The position numbers and the translations under genes are program-made. Under the pieces are notes generated by a model. That model searched no databases, was not told the DNA's origin, and saw only the letters and a program-made list of their open reading frames with translations. Positions 1-8,832 of a stretch of DNA of 64,000 nucleotides are shown piece by piece. This DNA is from Candidatus Saccharimonadota bacterium (lineage in GTDB: Bacteria; Patescibacteriota; Saccharimonadia; Saccharimonadales; Saccharimonadaceae): positions 111,155 through 175,154 of the forward strand of contig JAECRG010000003.1 in NCBI GenBank assembly GCA_015999875.1, written 5' to 3'. Each line of letters opens with the position of its first letter. The stretch's first letter is position 1.

Positions 1-507
1 CAGGCACGAAGTATAGACGTATTCGAACTGCATGCACAACGCAACGCAAACATTCTCGATGAAGCTCAAGTGGAATCAATCTTACATGCTGGTACCGCCG
101 GCGCTGGCGCAAGCGGCGCATTTCTGCGGGTCATTCCCGAGCTGGTATCTAGTGACATGACACTCACTATAGCCAACAACTCGCTCAGGACCGCCATGGA
201 GTGGGCCGCGCTCTCAGAAAAGGCCGATGCAGGACTCACTCGCACAATCGCAAAGGTGCTACCAAGCAGTAAGCTGTCGGTACGAGATCAATACATTGGA
301 TTAACTTATGACCCCTCGTTCTTCATCGTCAATGAAACACCTGTGCCATATATCACAATCGACTACACGAAGCTGGAGGCATATGCGTCTGATATCGACA
401 AAGGTCTCGGTGGTCGAGATGTGTATTTCGGATGCCCGTTTCGCAAAAACATACCTCGTGTCTACAGGGCGATGGCCACCACAGCAGTAAAGTCTGAGCT
501 CTTGTAG
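1..507 (+). CDS. Unknown protein, C-terminal 168 residues (5' end outside window)
   Basis: The frame is open from the first base and ends at a TAG at 505-507, so the gene begins upstream of the window. A GTG at 70 is the first possible internal start but there is no ribosome binding site before it. The visible part is soluble, with no membrane segment and no motif I recognise; it is moderately rich in Ala, Thr and acidic residues. Its stop codon abuts the argS stop codon on the other strand, with no base between them. Function unknown. Confidence 0.6.
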   Translation, partial: QARSIDVFELHAQRNANILDEAQVESILHAGTAGAGASGAFLRVIPELVSSDMTLTIANNSLRTAMEWAALSEKADAGLTRTIAKVLPSSKLSVRDQYIGLTYDPSFFIVNETPVPYITIDYTKLEAYASDIDKGLGGRDVYFGCPFRKNIPRVYRAMATTAVKSELL

Positions 508-2181
508 CTACATCTTTTCTGGTGCGACAATGCCGAGAATCATCAAGCCAGCACGCAGTGTATCCGCATACAGTGCCACTATGCCAGCTCGATGTAGTTC
601 GTGGTCGCTACCTACAACTTTATTTTTCTCGTAGTAACGGTTAAACTCTTGCGCAAGTTCAAACAAATAATTACAGATATGATGTGGAGCGAGCTCCTGC
701 GTCGATAGTTCTATTACTTCTCGGTACTCACCAAGCTTACGCACAAGTGCACGATCCTCAGTCCGCACCGTAGTCGGAGATGTAGGATTTTCAACCTTTT
801 CGAGAATTCGACGCGCACGCGCATGGGCATACTGCAGATAAGGGCCAGAGTTCCCCTGTAAACTCACCGTTTCATCCAAATCAAAAGCTATATCGCCGCC
901 TAGTCGATAGCGTGCAAATGCGTATTTTATCGCGCCTATTGTTACATCATTTACGAGCGACTCATCTTGTACAAGCTCTCGAACTTTCTCCCGGACCGCC
1001 TCGACGACATCGAGCCCACGAGTTACGTTGCCTAGTCGAGAGCTCATCTTTTTACCATCGCCGAACCGTACAGTGCCGTTGGTCATGTGTGTCATCGTAC
1101 CTGCAAGTTCTGGCGAGAATGTTTCTGCAGCGGCAAACACCACGCGCATATAGTCCTTTTGGTCATTGCCTGTGATCAAGTAGCGATGGTCAAACCCATA
1201 TTCCTCGCGTTCAAGCCAGATAACGCCAATGTCTTTTGTCTCATATGTCGGCAGGCCTTTTGACGTGATAAATACTCGCGTATGGAGATGTTGAGACTCA
1301 TCACCTTCGAATACTACCGCACCCTCAGATTCTTTGAGATTACCTTTTGCGAGCTGCTCTCTCACTACCTTCAGGCCAACTGGTGCAGTGGTGCTTTCGG
1401 GGTAGTATCGTAGTGGTGCCACTTCAATAAGCGCATAAAAAGCTTCAAAATAGTCATAGCTCCACTGTCGAGTAGTCCAGTAAATTTGCGCAAGAGGCGA
1501 CTCGTGGTCGTTCGTATCATGATACCCGTAGATAGTTTTATTGAGATCATCTATTTCAGCTTTGCTGTCTTCGCTGTCTTCGTAAGCGCTTGCACCACGG
1601 ACATAGGCTGCGCTAATCCAGCTGGCACGCTCAAATGCGTTTTTGTTATTGAATTCTTCAAGCTTAGTAGGATCTTCTCCACCCAGCTCAACACGCATAC
1701 CCCATAGGCATTTCGCTACATGTAGCCCTACATCGCCGCCGAAGCTTGTACGATGTAGCTGTGCGCCGCCGACAAGTAGTAGACGAGACATAATATCACC
1801 GAAAACCGTGTTATATAGATGCCCTGTGTGTAATTCTTTAAACGCGTTTGGGCAACTATATTCTAGGACGATCTTTTTACCGCTATAAAAAGCTTTTGGC
1901 TCAGCACGTACAAGATGCAGAAGTGCCTCAGATTTGAGAGTAATGTTGATAAACCCAGGGCCAGCAACTTCTACTGATTCGTATTCACCAGATTCGGCTA
2001 GTTTCTCTGCGATTTTCTCTGCGATAGCGCGTGGGTTTTGGCCAACAGGCTTAGCAAGCTGCATCGCCACATTGGTCGTATAGTCACCAAACTGTGCGTC
2101 AGGACGAGAAAATTCAGGCGTCGTCTCAACGTCGAATTCGCTTTTTGTAATCGCTGCTACCGTATAAGAAAGTTGCTCCAT
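508..2181 (-). CDS. argS: Arginyl-tRNA synthetase
   Basis: Class I synthetase that charges tRNA-Arg. The 557 residues show the ArgRS HIGH variant HTGH near residue 118, preceded by the typical EYSCPNAFKELHTGH stretch, and a KMSKS-type loop KKMSSR followed by LGNV. The C-terminal DALR anticodon-binding domain ends with the family-typical arrangement LRAGLMILGIVAPEKM. Length is normal for the family. A TATAAT box at 2189-2194 ends seven bases before the ATG, and no Shine-Dalgarno is present, so the mRNA is probably leaderless. The tRNA-Arg(GCG) gene at 20.8 kb encodes one of its substrates. Confidence 0.96.
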   Translation of the reverse strand: MEQLSYTVAAITKSEFDVETTPEFSRPDAQFGDYTTNVAMQLAKPVGQNPRAIAEKIAEKLAESGEYESVEVAGPGFINITLKSEALLHLVRAEPKAFYSGKKIVLEYSCPNAFKELHTGHLYNTVFGDIMSRLLLVGGAQLHRTSFGGDVGLHVAKCLWGMRVELGGEDPTKLEEFNNKNAFERASWISAAYVRGASAYEDSEDSKAEIDDLNKTIYGYHDTNDHESPLAQIYWTTRQWSYDYFEAFYALIEVAPLRYYPESTTAPVGLKVVREQLAKGNLKESEGAVVFEGDESQHLHTRVFITSKGLPTYETKDIGVIWLEREEYGFDHRYLITGNDQKDYMRVVFAAAETFSPELAGTMTHMTNGTVRFGDGKKMSSRLGNVTRGLDVVEAVREKVRELVQDESLVNDVTIGAIKYAFARYRLGGDIAFDLDETVSLQGNSGPYLQYAHARARRILEKVENPTSPTTVRTEDRALVRKLGEYREVIELSTQELAPHHICNYLFELAQEFNRYYEKNKVVGSDHELHRAGIVALYADTLRAGLMILGIVAPEKM

Positions 2182-2214
2182 ACGGGCAATTATAGCAGAA
2201 CTACCTCTGTAGGA

Positions 2215-2394
2215 CTAGACTAGTACCGCACCAATTTCGTCGAGAAGATCTGGGTCTGGTAGGCCGAGTTCGACAGCATTACCAGAGACAGGCATGAGGC
2301 CGTGTACGTTCTCTACGAGCGCTTTGAGAACGCGCATGTCATCACCTGCGCCCATGTGTGCAATATCTGCTGTACCGTGATTTACTTTGTCCAT
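2215..2394 (-). CDS. Small unknown protein (59 aa)
   Basis: Short ORF directly upstream of argS on the same strand, 33 bases from it. The product begins MDKVNHGTADIAHMGAGDD and ends in an acidic, Leu/Pro-rich segment with PDPDLLDEIG. Codon use is like that of the neighbours and the wobble pattern looks coding, but the upstream AAAGAA is a weak ribosome binding site. No family recognised. It could be an unrelated small gene or a spurious ORF. Confidence 0.5.
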   Translation of the reverse strand: MDKVNHGTADIAHMGAGDDMRVLKALVENVHGLMPVSGNAVELGLPDPDLLDEIGAVLV

Positions 2395-2486
2395 TTGTTT
2401 GTTTCTTTTCAGTTAATTTATAGATTCATTATAGCACTTATGTTTAATAATGTCAATCATGCAATACGGTACCCTGTCGCGTATTG

Positions 2487-3233
2487 CTACGGTGCGTTTT
2501 CTAGGAGACTCTTATAGCCACCTTTTGTCACTATCAGATGATCGAGTAGTTCGATACCCAGAATAGCTCCACCAGCGCGCAACTGGCTCGTAGTTTCCAA
2601 ATCTGCCTGTGTAGGCTCGACATCACCCGACGGATGATTATGCGCGATAATCACGGCCACTGCTCCGCGTTCAAGGGCTGGCTGAAACACCTCTCGTGGG
2701 TGCACCACGTTTGAGGTTAAGCTCCCGACAGATATAGTTTCTTCGTGAACAAGCTGATAGCGACTATTGAGGTACAACCCTCTAAGTTGCTCTTTATTGA
2801 GCATGCCCATATCACTGAGATACTGCCAGGCCTGCCGTGATGTTCGTACAAACACCGGCCTTTCACCTCGTTTGTCAAAGTACCTGCGCCCCAGTTCTAG
2901 CCCCGCCACCAGCTGATATGCTTTGTTTTTGGGTATCATCAGCGCGTCCGCAAGCTTCATAGGATCTGTTTCGTACAGTATCGCCCGCTCACCGTATTCT
3001 TTGAGTACTCGGTGAGACATCTCGAGCACATCTTCTTTACGCGTGCCTACACCCCATAGCACAGCCACAAGCTCCGCCATACTCAGTGTCGACAGACCAT
3101 ACTTCAATAGCTTTTCGCGAGGCTTCTCGTCTATTGGCATATCGCGTACGCGAAGTACGTAGCGCGTATCATCCACTATTCGATCATGATCGACCATTTT
3201 GTACTGGGTTGGGTTAGTTGTTACTAGTTGCAT
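2487..3233 (-). CDS. radC: RadC-family JAB/MPN metalloprotein
   Basis: 248-residue member of the RadC family. An N-terminal UPF0758-type helical region (LLKYGLSTLSMAELVAVLWG) precedes a JAB/MPN domain with the zinc-binding signature HNHPSGD at about residues 198-204 and a final VTKGGYKSLLE segment. Family members are often called DNA repair proteins, but the biochemical role is unsettled. The ATG is preceded by TATAGT at 3240-3245 with a six-base gap, suggesting leaderless translation; an internal Met at residue 13 is an alternative start. Confidence 0.88.
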   Translation of the reverse strand: MQLVTTNPTQYKMVDHDRIVDDTRYVLRVRDMPIDEKPREKLLKYGLSTLSMAELVAVLWGVGTRKEDVLEMSHRVLKEYGERAILYETDPMKLADALMIPKNKAYQLVAGLELGRRYFDKRGERPVFVRTSRQAWQYLSDMGMLNKEQLRGLYLNSRYQLVHEETISVGSLTSNVVHPREVFQPALERGAVAVIIAHNHPSGDVEPTQADLETTSQLRAGGAILGIELLDHLIVTKGGYKSLLENAP

Positions 3234-3296
3234 ATGCTTACTATAGCTATCCTGTAGTTGAGGTACAGTGAAGAGTTTTTCACTAAACTACTCCAC

Positions 3297-3331
3297 AAAA
3301 AAAGAACGGGCCGCACAACCCGCTCTTTTTA
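3297..3331 (-). terminator. Rho-independent terminator
   Basis: Ten-base arms AAAGAGCGGG and CCCGTTCTTT (minus strand) around an eight-base loop, followed by a run of seven T on the minus strand. It lies just after the stop of the DUF4352 gene and separates it from radC. Confidence 0.85.
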
Positions 3332-3342
3332 CTTCACCTCTT

Positions 3343-3909
3343 CTACTGCAAAGTAAAAGTAACTGCTTTGTTACTAAAGAAACTATAGCTTTGGTAAAGC
3401 AATTTCAACCCCGTATCATCCTTTGGCACTTCAAACGCAAGCTTGCCTGTCACTTTGCCACCAGGTGCAAGTGATCCGCTATTGAGCTTACCTTCAGAAA
3501 GTGCAGTAAACGATTCGTTTTGCTGTACACCATTTGAATCCTGCAGTTTGAATTCGAACGTATTGTAGTCCATTGAGTTTTTACTATTGTTGGTAACTTC
3601 AACAGTCACGAGCACGAACTCTTTGCCAGATTCTGGCTGCGCGAATTGATTTCCCGTATCGTAGTTGCGTTCTACGTTTGTGATAGTGATTGATTTGTCA
3701 TCAAATGTTGCTGTCTCTCCCACAGCAAACTCAGTTTTTTCAGCTTCTTTCGCCGTTTCACTACCGGCCTGAGTATTGTCACCCGTGTTTGTTGTGCCTT
3801 CCTTGCCGCCGCCCGATACGGCTGAGACAATGATAGCTAGCACTATAAATATACCGATACCCGTGAGTATTTTATGACGACTTGCCCATGATTTTTTCTG
3901 TTCTGACAT
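3343..3909 (-). CDS. Membrane-anchored DUF4352 (telokin-like) protein
   Basis: 188 residues. One hydrophobic segment at about 13-31 (ILTGIGIFIVLAIIVSAVS) is followed by a Gly/Thr/Glu linker to about residue 60 and then a beta-rich domain matching DUF4352 (GETATFDDKSITITNVERN, then EFVLVTVEVTNNSKNS). Such domains are typically exported, immunoglobulin-like and found in Gram-positive lipoproteins and anchored proteins; the ligand is unknown. It is divergent from the XRE regulator gene, with a large inverted repeat between them, so it may be that regulator's target. Confidence 0.8.
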   Translation of the reverse strand: MSEQKKSWASRHKILTGIGIFIVLAIIVSAVSGGGKEGTTNTGDNTQAGSETAKEAEKTEFAVGETATFDDKSITITNVERNYDTGNQFAQPESGKEFVLVTVEVTNNSKNSMDYNTFEFKLQDSNGVQQNESFTALSEGKLNSGSLAPGGKVTGKLAFEVPKDDTGLKLLYQSYSFFSNKAVTFTLQ

Positions 3910-3965
3910 TTATTTCTCCTCATTTACTATACATCTGTTAATGTAGCAGAGAATGTACAAAAAAT

Positions 3966-3994
3966 AAACAGTTAGTTTATGTTACTAACTGTTT
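3966..3994. promoter_or_regulatory. Candidate operator: perfect 11-bp inverted repeat
   Basis: AAACAGTTAGT and ACTAACTGTTT are exact reverse complements separated by seven bases. The repeat sits between the divergent DUF4352 and XRE-regulator genes, 21 bases before the preferred regulator start. There is no T-run, so a terminator is unlikely. An autoregulatory operator for the XRE protein is inferred. Confidence 0.55.
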
Positions 3995-4014
3995 ATCATT
4001 ACTACCCTAGTACT

Positions 4015-4242
4015 ATGACATCTACGACCGAACAAAAACTCATGAAAGCATTTGGTGCACGTGTTGCAGCGGTACGAAAAAGTCGTGGATATACTCAGCA
4101 AGAGCTAGCCGAAGAAATCAGCATGAGCGTAGTGGCCATAGCCTACATCGAGACAGGAAAACGCTGGGCCAGGCTCGGCACACTCACAAAAATCGCCAAC
4201 GCCCTACAGGTGGACGTTGCCGATTTATTCAAAAACATCTAG
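4015..4242 (+). CDS. XRE-family helix-turn-helix regulator
   Basis: 75-residue single-domain DNA-binding protein. The Cro/CI helix-turn-helix is clear: RVAAVRKSRGYTQQELAEEI, then SMSVVAIAYIETGKRWARLGTL and the C-terminal TKIANALQVDVADLF. The usual SxxxISxIExG recognition segment is modified to VVAIAYIETGK. I chose ATG 4015; an in-frame ATG at 3979 lies inside the inverted repeat, which would be odd for a start. No strong ribosome binding site precedes either. Confidence 0.85.
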   Translation: MTSTTEQKLMKAFGARVAAVRKSRGYTQQELAEEISMSVVAIAYIETGKRWARLGTLTKIANALQVDVADLFKNI

Positions 4243-4246
4243 CGCC

Positions 4247-5824
4247 TTATTTTATAGCTCTGATAAGCCCAGTAAACAGTGGGTGCGCACGATTTGGACG
4301 AGATTTTAGCTCAGGGTGAGCCTGTGTGGCTACGAAGTATTTACTCTCTGGTGCTTCGACAAATTCTACTAGTTTGCCATCTGGTGACGTGCCACTAATG
4401 ACCAACCCACCTTTTTCGATCGCCTCGGTAAATGCTTGGTTTACTTCATAGCGATGGCGGTGTCGCTCTACTACTTCAGTAGCGCCGTAGGCTTCAGCTA
4501 CCTTACTGCCCTCTTCGAGTACGGCATCGTAATCACCCAAGCGCAGTGTGCCGCCAGTTGACTCTTTGCCCTCTTGGCCGGCCATGATGTACACCACGTT
4601 GTGCGGCGTACCGCCATCGAATTCATTGCTATGTGCATCTTCCAGCCCACTACGGCGTGCAGCAGCGATCACCGCGACCTGCAAGCCTAGACACAAGCCA
4701 AGATACGGCTTACCAGTACGTAGCGCGTAGTCTGCCGCAGCGATCTTGCCGGAAATACCGCGCTCGCCGAAACCACCAGGCACTAGTAGTGCATCGACAG
4801 TGTCGAACTCGGTGTCGCTAGCTGTTTCTGCGTTGAGCCATTTGATGTTGAGGTTTACTTCTTCGTGCCATGCGGCGCTTTTAAGCGCTTCGAGTACAGA
4901 GATGTAAGTATCTTCGTTGTCCATGTATTTAGCTACTAAGCCAACCGTCACATCGCGGTCACGTACAGTACTTTGCGCCAGCATGATATCTTCCCACTTG
5001 CGCAGATTTGGCACAGTATCGTTGCCGGTAAATTTAGTTAACACGTCGTTGATACTACTCTCAGCGATGATGATAGGGATTTTAAATACCGTCTTGGCGT
5101 TGTGGAGCATCACCACGGCGTCTTCGGCTACACCACTAAACTGAGCGATCTTTGCCGCCACGCCAGCAGGCGCTGGATCGTCTGTACGCACCACCACACA
5201 ATCTGGTACGATACCAAATCCACGTAGCTCGTTGAGTGCGTTTTGCGCAGGCTTAGTCTTGAATTCTTTGCTTGTACCGATAAATGGCACATACACCACA
5301 TGCACATACATACAATTTTCGCGACCCACGCGCCCAGCAAATTCACGAATCGCTTCGACAAAGCTGAGACCTTCGTAGTCACCTACCGTGCCGCCGATTT
5401 CTACAATGTGCACATCACTACCGTCGGCAGCAAGCTCGATTGCGTCTTGGATTGCGCCCGTGAGATGTGGTACCAGCTGCACTGTCTTGCCGCCAAATTT
5501 ACCTGCGCGCTCATCAGCGATAAGCTGGCTCAGCAGGCGTCCACTGAGTGTCGCATTTTTCTGTGTTAGCTCCAAATCCAAAAAGCGCTCATAATGCCCT
5601 AAGTCGAGATCCGTTTCTGCACCGTCTTTTGTGACGAAGCACTCGCCATGTTCCGCAGGATTCAAAAGACCCGCATCTACATTGAGATACGGATCGCATT
5701 TTTGGATCGAAATTGTTATGCCTTTGGCTTGGAGTACCGCACCTATGCTAGCTGCTGTGATTCCTTTGCCGACTCCTGACAGTACACCGCCTGTCACGAA
5801 GATATATTTCTTAGATTTTCCCAT
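4247..5824 (-). CDS. pyrG: CTP synthase
   Basis: Converts UTP to CTP with glutamine and ATP. The 525 residues begin MGKSKKYIFVTGGVLSGVGKG, the synthetase-domain P-loop. The C-terminal class I glutamine amidotransferase domain has the nucleophile segment LGLCLGLQ and the His/Glu pair in the ATQAHPELKSRP region. I start at 5824 because AGGGAG sits five bases before that ATG; an upstream in-frame ATG at 5842 lacks such a site. Its stop is five bases from the stop of the XRE gene, convergent with it. Confidence 0.97.
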   Translation of the reverse strand: MGKSKKYIFVTGGVLSGVGKGITAASIGAVLQAKGITISIQKCDPYLNVDAGLLNPAEHGECFVTKDGAETDLDLGHYERFLDLELTQKNATLSGRLLSQLIADERAGKFGGKTVQLVPHLTGAIQDAIELAADGSDVHIVEIGGTVGDYEGLSFVEAIREFAGRVGRENCMYVHVVYVPFIGTSKEFKTKPAQNALNELRGFGIVPDCVVVRTDDPAPAGVAAKIAQFSGVAEDAVVMLHNAKTVFKIPIIIAESSINDVLTKFTGNDTVPNLRKWEDIMLAQSTVRDRDVTVGLVAKYMDNEDTYISVLEALKSAAWHEEVNLNIKWLNAETASDTEFDTVDALLVPGGFGERGISGKIAAADYALRTGKPYLGLCLGLQVAVIAAARRSGLEDAHSNEFDGGTPHNVVYIMAGQEGKESTGGTLRLGDYDAVLEEGSKVAEAYGATEVVERHRHRYEVNQAFTEAIEKGGLVISGTSPDGKLVEFVEAPESKYFVATQAHPELKSRPNRAHPLFTGLIRAIK

Positions 5825-5883
5825 GTTGGTCTCCCTGTCCATGGGATTTTATTGTAGCATATTTAGGTATGTTGAGCGAACGC

Positions 5884-6426
5884 CTAACCTTCGTTCTTAG
5901 GCTCAGGCCTAGTTACTTTGTGTCCTATGTGCGTATACACATCATCAGCATGATCGCCCCCGGTACGTCTGTAGCCCGTAGCATGTAAGGATTTTCGACT
6001 ACCCTGATTACCTTTTCTTACAGTTGCCCTGATACGCAAATGGCTGCCGACCGCTTCTTTCATATGTCGAGTTGCCGCATAGATCGCTTCGGCAGCAATC
6101 CTCTGACGCAAGTGATCTTTGTCCACCCAATAAGAGATCTCGGGAGATGACTCATTTGACACATGAAATCCCCCTACGAGCTCGTCATTTTTTCTAATAC
6201 CGTACACCACTATATCATCGCTACCCTGACGCTCGGCGACAGAGTCCGAAGTTCTATAGTCTCGCATATCGAGACCCCCTGCAAGTGCGTGATCATAATT
6301 GCCACTTACCGCAGCCGCATATGCCTCGTAGTCATCTTCTGCAAGTTGTTCGAGGCTTAAGTCTGGGTTTTCTGTGTCTATTTTCTGAGCCAATTCATTA
6401 CGGATATGGCGCGTTCTATTTTGCAT
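5884..6426 (-). CDS. GNAT-family N-acetyltransferase
   Basis: 180 residues with a RimJ/RimL-like fold. The beta4 segment GGFHVSNESSPEISYWVDKDH is followed by an acetyl-CoA-binding helix start LRQRIAAEAIYA, a degenerate form of the R/Q-x-x-G-x-G/A loop, and late GNQGSRKSLHATGYRR, which matches the family's N-x-x-S-x-x-x-x-x-G-F/Y element. Substrate unknown. A TAATAT box six bases before the ATG again suggests a leaderless mRNA. Confidence 0.75.
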   Translation of the reverse strand: MQNRTRHIRNELAQKIDTENPDLSLEQLAEDDYEAYAAAVSGNYDHALAGGLDMRDYRTSDSVAERQGSDDIVVYGIRKNDELVGGFHVSNESSPEISYWVDKDHLRQRIAAEAIYAATRHMKEAVGSHLRIRATVRKGNQGSRKSLHATGYRRTGGDHADDVYTHIGHKVTRPEPKNEG

Positions 6427-6513
6427 AATAATATATTAGCATAACTACTTTGATATGTCAATGTTTGTGCTATAGTATCCGTATCATCCCAACGCAAGGA
6501 AGTGGTGATTCAA

Positions 6514-6804
6514 ATGAGTAAACTTATCGCACTCAACTGCGGGAATACTCGAATTATCAGAGTTACCGAGCAGATTGAAATGAGCGTGGTCGAAGCAAAG
6601 GTTGCGGCAGACAAGACACTAAAGGTCATCGTAAACTTACCCGAATATCCAGAAGACCGCATTCTTGAGATCTCCGGGCTGCACCACGCAAAGGATGGAT
6701 GGGGAGTTCGGCATGTAGTCGGCACGATTATCGAAGAAGACGGCACGATACAGGTCACCTTCTACGATAACATTTTCGAAGCTGATCCGCTGAACCTCAA
6801 GTAG
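6514..6804 (+). CDS. Small unknown protein (96 aa)
   Basis: Soluble protein predicted to be mainly beta-strand (KLIALNCGNTRIIRVTEQ, then TIIEEDGTIQVTFYDNIF). I chose ATG 6514 because AAGGAAGTGG precedes it; GTG codons at 6502 and 6505 fall inside that site. A strong hairpin terminator follows two bases after the stop, so it is a single-gene unit. No family recognised. Confidence 0.7.
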   Translation: MSKLIALNCGNTRIIRVTEQIEMSVVEAKVAADKTLKVIVNLPEYPEDRILEISGLHHAKDGWGVRHVVGTIIEEDGTIQVTFYDNIFEADPLNLK

Positions 6805-6805
6805 A

Positions 6806-6846
6806 CCCCGAAGGACTCTCTAAGCGAGAGGCCCTTCGGGGCTTTT
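6806..6846 (+). terminator. Rho-independent terminator
   Basis: Outer arms CCCCGAAGG and CCTTCGGGG enclose an inner CTCTC/GAGAG stem, followed by TTTT. It begins two bases after the stop of the 96-residue gene and lies before the convergent zwf stop. Confidence 0.9.
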
Positions 6847-6851
6847 CATTT

Positions 6852-8150
6852 CTAGTCGTTTTCGTGAGGTCGCGGGGCATCGGCGAGCACTTGCTCTGCC
6901 GTACTACCTTTTGCATAGGTGTGATTACACGCTTCGCACATAGACCAGTGGCTTACGAGTGGCTGCAAGATTTCCCAGCTGCGTATTACTTCTGCGTTGG
7001 ATGTAAATATATGTTTGTGGCCACGTATCGCGTCCACAATCACCTGTTCGTACGCATCTGGCAACACTACATCTGCTGGGTAGCCGAACGAGAGGTGTGT
7101 TTCCTCGTATTCATATTCGTAGTCTGGCTTGAGCGTGTTGAGTGCAATCTCTATACCCACTTCTGGCTGAATACGAAAGATTAGGCAATTGGTCTGTGCG
7201 TCATGGAATTTTTTGAAATATACTTTGATCTCTGTAAGCTTCTGATCAAGCGCCTTACCTGTAGTAAGGTAAAAAGGTACACCGGTCCATTTCGGTGCAT
7301 CTGATTCGAGTCGGACAGATACAAATGTCTCGGTGGTACTGCCGGGATTTTGCACATCGTCCTGATACCCATCGTACTGCGCGCGAACAGTGGTACGCAT
7401 ATCTGCAGACTGCAAACTTTGCAACGCGTTAAGGCGATGTGTCGAGACTTGACTCCAGTGCATGTCCCCCGGGATGTCCATAATCACAAGCGAAAGTAGC
7501 TGCATCAAGTGACCTTGCACAAGATCGCGTAGTGCACCTGTTTGTTCGTAGAACTGCGCCCTACCCTCGATATCGATAGATTCATAGGCGTGTATTTCGA
7601 TCTTCTCTATCGCCGAATTGTCCCAGACATGGGCAAAAAGCGCGTTGTGGGCACGAAACGCCACGATGTTTTGCGCCATCTCTTTTGCGAGGTAATGGTC
7701 GATACGATACACTTGCTCGTCGTCGAACCATGCGTTGATCTGCTCGGCCATGCGTTTGGCGCTTTCTAGATCTGTACCAAACGGCTTTTCGAGCATGATC
7801 TTCACACGGTCGTCATTGAATCCTGCTTGGCCGAGTAGCTGTACGATTTGGCCAGAAGCGGCTGGCGGTACAGACAAGTAGATGAGTAGCTGGTCGTCTT
7901 CAGAGAGGTTAACTGCCGTCTTGAGGCGTTCGTAATCTTCTGCCTTCGAAAGATCCATCGTCACGATACTTGTGCGCGACGCGAGGCCCGAGTCGCGGAT
8001 GAGCATAGATTCATCGACTTCACGGCGTGATACACCGATAATTTCTAGATCGTCATACGTGCCAGCTTGTGTAATGCGCTCGAGCGCTGGAATAAGTTTG
8101 CGGCGGCTCAAGTCGCCAGTGATACCGAAGATGAGGAGTTTTGTAGTCAT
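6852..8150 (-). CDS. zwf: Glucose-6-phosphate 1-dehydrogenase
   Basis: First enzyme of the oxidative pentose phosphate route, reducing NADP. The N-terminal Rossmann motif is FGITGDLSRRKLIPAL; the substrate/catalytic signature RIDHYLAKE lies at about residues 149-157, and KIMLEKPFG is present. At 432 residues it is shorter than the usual 480-510. It ends in a short Cys-containing tail (CEACNHTYAKG). A TATAAT at 8159-8164 ends eight bases before the ATG with no Shine-Dalgarno. It would supply NADPH for the ribonucleotide reductase system encoded nearby. Confidence 0.93.
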   Translation of the reverse strand: MTTKLLIFGITGDLSRRKLIPALERITQAGTYDDLEIIGVSRREVDESMLIRDSGLASRTSIVTMDLSKAEDYERLKTAVNLSEDDQLLIYLSVPPAASGQIVQLLGQAGFNDDRVKIMLEKPFGTDLESAKRMAEQINAWFDDEQVYRIDHYLAKEMAQNIVAFRAHNALFAHVWDNSAIEKIEIHAYESIDIEGRAQFYEQTGALRDLVQGHLMQLLSLVIMDIPGDMHWSQVSTHRLNALQSLQSADMRTTVRAQYDGYQDDVQNPGSTTETFVSVRLESDAPKWTGVPFYLTTGKALDQKLTEIKVYFKKFHDAQTNCLIFRIQPEVGIEIALNTLKPDYEYEYEETHLSFGYPADVVLPDAYEQVIVDAIRGHKHIFTSNAEVIRSWEILQPLVSHWSMCEACNHTYAKGSTAEQVLADAPRPHEND

Positions 8151-8204
8151 ATGTAATTATTATACACCTTTATATAGATCACTATAGAAACTATAGTGTA
8201 TTTT

Positions 8205-8233
8205 TTGACATAACAGCCCCATCGGAGTATTGT
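8205..8233 (+). promoter_or_regulatory. Promoter of the 8281 gene
   Basis: TTGACA at 8205-8210, a 17-base spacer and TATTGT at 8228-8233. A near-identical arrangement (TTGACT, 17, TATTGT) precedes the lipoprotein gene at 63.5 kb. Confidence 0.7.
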
Positions 8234-8280
8234 ATACCCATCCTCGTACCTCGAGGAGTCCCCCGACAAAGGAGACACAC

Positions 8281-8652
8281 GTGATTATCAATGTGAACAT
8301 AGAAGACTATCTGGCATTGTGGCGTGATATCAAGCAGTGGTACACCGCACGACGTGTACACCGACTGATTCACCACATGCGACTACTACGCGAAAGTGGT
8401 CAGAAAGTCGAAAAGATCACTAAAGCACCTTACGACTTGCATCAGCAGCACATCAACCGCATCAGCATATTGGACACATGGCACCGAGAGGCGTCGGAAT
8501 TGGTCGAACGTGGGATACAGCTGTGCAAGTCCCCACTGCTCTCGAGTACCGACAAGGAGCGGCTCATTATGGCCAATGCGGCACTGTTTGCTCAAACAAT
8601 CATGTGCGGCAATCTGCGCATGTACCTAGAGCAACAAGCTGAGCTGTCATGA
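8281..8652 (+). CDS. Small unknown helical protein (123 aa)
   Basis: Starts at a GTG with AAAGGAG seven bases upstream; the earlier in-frame ATG at 8230 lies in the promoter and is rejected. The protein looks almost wholly alpha-helical and basic in its first half (YTARRVHRLIHHMRLLRES), with a second half rich in Leu, Ala and Met. No motif recognised. It has its own -35/-10 promoter and terminator and so is an independent unit. Confidence 0.7.
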   Translation: MIINVNIEDYLALWRDIKQWYTARRVHRLIHHMRLLRESGQKVEKITKAPYDLHQQHINRISILDTWHREASELVERGIQLCKSPLLSSTDKERLIMANAALFAQTIMCGNLRMYLEQQAELS

Positions 8653-8671
8653 TGTCAAGAGGTACGAGTAC

Positions 8672-8729
8672 AGCACCCCGCCAGAGATGACGTCACCGCG
8701 AAGGCGCCTCTGGATACCGGGGTGCTTTT
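8672..8729 (+). terminator. Rho-independent terminator
   Basis: Outer arms AGCACCCCG and CGGGGTGCT with an inner CCAGAG/CTCTGG stem, followed by TTTT; it lies 19 bases after the stop of the 123-residue gene. Confidence 0.85.
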
Positions 8730-8832
8730 GCGTTCAGGGTTATTGTCAAAGTATTACTAATTTTACAGTTATTATCTAAGGTTATATAATAACTATGTGC
8801 AAAACCGCACACAGACCTACCGAAAGGTTGCT

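Noticed and set aside
5243..5569. Plus-strand ORF antisense to pyrG (and similar at 6864-7184 against zwf)
   Set aside because: Shadow frames of strongly conserved enzymes without ribosome sites or recognisable protein features.
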